Assembly (NCBI GenBank): GCA_002723015.1
Contig: PBNG01000087.1
Coordinates: 15,588-33,459 of the forward strand
DNA length: 17,872 nucleotides
Source of the DNA: Roseibacillus sp.
GTDB taxonomy: Bacteria; Verrucomicrobiota; Verrucomicrobiae; Verrucomicrobiales; Akkermansiaceae
Direction of reading: 5' to 3'
In this document: in pieces, positions 15,203 to 17,872 of the stretch
Numbering within the stretch: position 1 is the first letter of the stretch
Layout: each line of letters opens with the position of its first letter
The notes under the pieces: generated by a model
Seen by the model: only the letters and a program-made list of their open reading frames with translations
Told to the model about the DNA's origin: nothing
The model's database searches: none
Translations under genes and position numbers: made by a program

Positions 15203-16372
15203 ATGAGGGGAGCCAGAAGTCTTGTTTCCCTTCTGATTACTGCCGTCGCAGTGGGAAGCCTTCTGGTCTTATTCAAGCCGGAACAACGACCTCAAGGCTC
15301 AGGGCAGAGCGACAAAAATCAAAGTCCGGAGGCATACGTTGAGGAAACTCTGGGGCTCCGCTTCAAGTCTGCTCCTGTCATGATCAGGGTATCGAAGGAC
15401 GTATGGCTGGAACGCGTCGAAGAACATCTTTCCGCTCAATTTGGACCAGGTGGCCTCGCTCGAAGATCCCGCGCGCTCGAATTGATCGGATTCCATGAAT
15501 TTTCCGGACACTCGCTCAGGGAGGGCTTCTCCGCCCTTCACTCGATCGGCCTCCGCGGCTGGCTGGACAGTATCGAGGGTGCCCTGCTGCTCGCAGCAGA
15601 CTTCGACGAAACACAGCCCGAGGACAGAGTTCTCCTTCATGGTCTGCTCGCCGAGGCTCTCATTGAGCAGGCCAGCCCTACGGCCACCGGGCAGCTCAGC
15701 GACGATGAGTGGATTGCTGAATCAGCTCTCCGCGCCTCGATATCAGAGTCTATCAACGCAAAACTTCGCGAGGAAGAGCGTGAATCGTTCCTCCTCCCCA
15801 CGCCCCTGCTCACAGAGAGAGAATCCCTCCTCGCCGGGCTCCCGATCTATCTCGCTGGCCTCGGCGAACTTCCCCAGGAACGAGGAGCGGCGCGAATCTT
15901 TTTCGAGACGCGCCTGCGAACAAGATCCCGTACTCTTCTCGACCTTATTGAAAATCCTCCTCGAAGCACCCTCGAACTCCTTGGAGGAGACTCCTCCTCC
16001 ATCACTCCGGTGATCCTCCCCTCGCTGGCCCCTGACCATGCCAATCAACTGGAGGAGTCCCTCGGAGCATTTCAGGTCCAGACTCTTATCGAATGGATGG
16101 AAAGCTACGAGCAGGCGCAGGCCCTTGCCCTGCTCTGGCGAGGGGATCGTTACCGCCTGTTCGCAAACTCCAGCGGAGATCATCTGATCTGGCTATGCCG
16201 GTGGGAAACGAATACCGCGGCCGAGAGAGCTTCCGAGATATTCGCCAAGCTCAAAGACGGACTAAGCCGCGGCACGCGTTTCATCTCTTCTTCGGTTGAT
16301 GGCAACACGACGACCTTTACGAACTGTGCCGATCTCCAGACCCAGGACCTGCTCTTAAGGCCCGGCCGCTAA
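15203..16372 (+). CDS. Membrane-anchored protein, probable degenerate metallopeptidase
   Basis: A 389-residue protein with an N-terminal membrane anchor (about residues 6-23, SLVSLLITAVAVGSLLVLF) and a large extracytoplasmic region. No named family is assigned. The layout resembles secreted zinc-peptidase-like proteins in which an 'L..DFD..DPEDR.LLxHELxHALQDQ' segment is followed by a C-terminal 'A..GW.GDRY.L......LVW...W' module: here AADFDETQPEDRVLLHGLLAEALIEQ (131-156) and ALALLWRGDRYRLFANSSGDHLIWLCRW (about 307-334). Where HExxH would be, the sequence has HGLLA (146-150), so the catalytic Glu and second His are absent. This comparison is from memory. ATG 15203 is chosen for its AGGA spacing and the anchor; the open frame back to 14858 overlaps the previous gene and is a shadow. 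Confidence 0.78.
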   Translation: MRGARSLVSLLITAVAVGSLLVLFKPEQRPQGSGQSDKNQSPEAYVEETLGLRFKSAPVMIRVSKDVWLERVEEHLSAQFGPGGLARRSRALELIGFHEFSGHSLREGFSALHSIGLRGWLDSIEGALLLAADFDETQPEDRVLLHGLLAEALIEQASPTATGQLSDDEWIAESALRASISESINAKLREEERESFLLPTPLLTERESLLAGLPIYLAGLGELPQERGAARIFFETRLRTRSRTLLDLIENPPRSTLELLGGDSSSITPVILPSLAPDHANQLEESLGAFQVQTLIEWMESYEQAQALALLWRGDRYRLFANSSGDHLIWLCRWETNTAAERASEIFAKLKDGLSRGTRFISSSVDGNTTTFTNCADLQTQDLLLRPGR

Positions 16373-16478
16373 ACCCAATTTCGCAGACCCTTAGCCTCAA
16401 CAGCACTGCACCGTGCACTCCTCGCGATTCCTCTCTGCAGTGGACAGAACCTCTACTCTCCGAGTAACTTTCCCGCCC

Positions 16479-16754
16479 ATGGTCGCAAAGAAAATTACCT
16501 TCTCCGGACGTGTTCAAGGCGTTGGATTCCGCTATACGACCAGAGAGCTGGCAACGGGCTATGATCTTGTAGGGTCCGTAAAAAACCTCCCGAATGGTTC
16601 CGTTGAACTCGTAATCATGGGAGAAGGGGAGGAAATTGATGCCTATCTCAGCGAAATTACCGACGAGAGCGCTGTCTCTCATTTCATAAGGGAAACAAAC
16701 ACCGAGGAGATTCCCCTTCTTGAGAATGCTAAAGGATTCGTCATCAGCAGGTAA
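16479..16754 (+). CDS. acyP: Acylphosphatase
   Basis: A 91-residue cytoplasmic enzyme hydrolysing acyl phosphates such as acetyl phosphate or carbamoyl phosphate. The signature GRVQGVGFRYTT is at residues 10-21, with the phosphate-binding arginine R18, and GSVKNLPNGSVELVIMGE at 32-49 carries the catalytic asparagine N36. Length is standard. The ATG at 16479 gives the typical MVAKKITFSGRVQGVGF start; an upstream ATG at 16413 would add 22 unrelated residues and is not used. It lies 106 bases after the pseudo-peptidase gene on the same strand and converges with the secreted protein gene. Confidence 0.95.
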   Translation: MVAKKITFSGRVQGVGFRYTTRELATGYDLVGSVKNLPNGSVELVIMGEGEEIDAYLSEITDESAVSHFIRETNTEEIPLLENAKGFVISR

Positions 16755-16796
16755 ACTAACAGAAGAGCAGTTTCGAGTGGCACCGTTGCTCTCTGG

Positions 16797-17675
16797 TCAC
16801 TCCTCCTCGATGACGCGGTAAAGTTCGGCATCTCCGATCGGAAGAACCGTCCATGTGGTCTCGTCAGTCTCAGCGAGGGTTGAGCTCTTTTCCCTCCAGC
16901 AGAGATCCGCCGCGAGATACTGAATTACATAAAATTTACCCGGAATACTGCCCCACCTCAATACCACCTCGTCGAAGACGGAGTCATATCTCACTTCGCG
17001 TAACTCCACGAATCCCAGATTTCGTGTTCGTGTTCTGATACTGGCTGGATCTACCGAGAAATTAATGAGGTCGCCCGATCCAGTCGATATGAATCCTCTC
17101 GCGGCAGTAATGCGGGTAATGCTCTGAGATACGCAAGTGAGGTCCGTGGAGTCCAGATAACTGGGAGCTGTTTCCACTCCCGCCGATAGATCGCTGAATT
17201 CAATTTGAATTCTTGGAGTGTCTGTCTCTGTCAATCCCCCCGGAAAGGACGGAAAAGTCCCTCCATCATCTTCTGCCACGGTCACCCTGAAACGATCCGC
17301 CGTATCTCCCCCCACCTTCACATCCTGCACCTCGATACTGTAGGGAGGTCCAGACGAGCCGGACCCGAGAATTCCGCGCCAAGTGTGTTCGCCTATCCTG
17401 ACCACGAGATCAACATCGATGGAACTGTAATATTCCTCCTGCTGCCAGAAAAGCTGATCGTTGAGGTCAAAGATCTGCCTGAAAATTTCTCCCTCACCCG
17501 CGTTATTGTAGCTGAGCTCCACAGTCACCGGATCCCCGCTCGCAGCAATCGACAGAAAATCTCCGCCTCGCACGAAATTGACCCCTCCCGACGCGGTCCA
17601 CTCAATCTCTGCCGAGTTTCCCACAAAAGGACTTAACGCTGATATGGCAAACGCTATGGTCAGGCGGCACTTCAT
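16797..17675 (-). CDS. Secreted protein of unknown function with FN3-like C-terminal module
   Basis: Family not recognised for the body. 292 residues from ATG 17675 (a GTG at 17678 adds one). The signal peptide MKCRLTIAFAISALSPFVGN ends near residue 21 (NSA before EIEW). The mature N-terminal two thirds is acidic and beta-rich, with VDLVVRIGEHTWRG and RFRVTVAEDDGGTFPSFPGG, without catalytic motifs. The C-terminal 60 residues, VVLRWGSIPGKFYVIQYLAA followed by DLCWREKSSTLA, match a small beta-sandwich unit ('L.W.S.PG..Y.I..S.DL..W') often closing verrucomicrobial exported proteins. No outer-membrane anchor motif was seen. It starts 69 bases after the cutA stop on the same strand. Confidence 0.78.
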   Translation of the reverse strand: MKCRLTIAFAISALSPFVGNSAEIEWTASGGVNFVRGGDFLSIAASGDPVTVELSYNNAGEGEIFRQIFDLNDQLFWQQEEYYSSIDVDLVVRIGEHTWRGILGSGSSGPPYSIEVQDVKVGGDTADRFRVTVAEDDGGTFPSFPGGLTETDTPRIQIEFSDLSAGVETAPSYLDSTDLTCVSQSITRITAARGFISTGSGDLINFSVDPASIRTRTRNLGFVELREVRYDSVFDEVVLRWGSIPGKFYVIQYLAADLCWREKSSTLAETDETTWTVLPIGDAELYRVIEEE

Positions 17676-17744
17676 CACACAGATTGAAGACTAAGGACTT
17701 CCAAAAGCTTCTCAAGCCCCTAACGGGTTACTCCCCTGCAAGTC

Positions 17745-17872
17745 TCAAACCCGGGTTGCGGACCGAACCCAGCTGAGGTAATCCCGGCTGCCGGCTTCCA
17801 CAGGTAGGACCAGAAACTCGGGCACCTCGTAAGGATGAAGAGCCCCTAGCTCCTTCTCGAGCTCGTAAAGAC
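17745..17872 (-). CDS. cutA: Divalent cation tolerance protein CutA, C-terminal fragment
   Basis: Only the last 41 codons plus TGA (17745-17747) are present; the gene runs off the right edge. The translation LYELEKELGALHPYEVPEFL, continuing with LPVEAGSRDYLSWVRSATRV, matches the C-terminal half of CutA1, where HPYEVPE and the closing 'YL.W' helix are diagnostic. CutA proteins are small trimers that bind divalent metals; the physiological role is unsettled. It lies upstream of the secreted protein gene on the same strand. Confidence 0.88.
   Translation of the reverse strand, partial: LYELEKELGALHPYEVPEFLVLPVEAGSRDYLSWVRSATRV

Noticed and set aside
16764..16792. AGAGCA/TGCTCT inverted repeat between acylphosphatase and the secreted protein
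   Set aside because: Six base pairs with a 17-base loop and no T-tract; could easily be chance, although the convergent position is suitable.

Overview
The window reads as a densely packed bacterial chromosome segment of moderate GC, estimated by eye and not computed. Several features point to the Verrucomicrobiota: planctomycete/verrucomicrobial-style secreted FG-GAP and S9B proteins, a secreted protein ending in the 'PGKFYVIQY...W' type of C-terminal module, and a diadenylate cyclase paired with a very short CdaR-like membrane protein. That placement is an inference from gene style. No rRNA, tRNA, CRISPR array, insertion sequence or phage gene was seen. No gene-free stretch exceeds 300 bases; the longest gaps are the divergent ones at about 12209-12391 and 14463-14604, and neither holds a clear signal.

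Layout. Bases 1-2780 (+): the 3' part of a dipeptidyl-peptidase-IV-type serine peptidase, then a TetR-family regulator. Bases 2812-5262 (-): an EVE-domain protein, a COG2509-type FAD oxidoreductase and a hotdog acyl-CoA thioesterase. Bases 5320-8767 (-): the classic rpmH-rnpA-yidD-yidC-jag cluster (ribosomal protein L34, RNase P protein, YidD, YidC insertase, KH/R3H RNA-binding protein), with a good sigma-70-like promoter before rpmH. Bases 9001-9267 (+): a small single-pass membrane protein with an acidic tail. Bases 9283-11219 (-): trpB and bioD, biosynthetic genes without their usual partners. Bases 11293-12208 (-): cdaA (c-di-AMP synthase) overlapping a CdaR/YbbR-like microprotein. Bases 12392-13582 (+): a secreted FG-GAP (VCBS) protein lying between cdaA and folP. 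Bases 13599-14462 (-): folP. Bases 14605-16372 (+): two exported proteins of unknown role, the second resembling a metallopeptidase that has lost its zinc-binding motif. Bases 16479-16754 (+): acylphosphatase. Bases 16797-17675 (-): a secreted protein. Bases 17745-17872 (-): the 3' end of cutA, cut by the window edge.

Most of the window is conserved housekeeping: ribosome and RNase P supply, membrane protein insertion, tryptophan, biotin and folate synthesis, and c-di-AMP signalling. I do not see a convincing new multi-gene system. The points most worth a second look are the cdaA/CdaR-like overlap (with a changed DGA motif), the probable pseudo-metallopeptidase at 15203-16372, the extended L34 with the rnpA frame open across it, and the structured inverted repeat at the end of jag.
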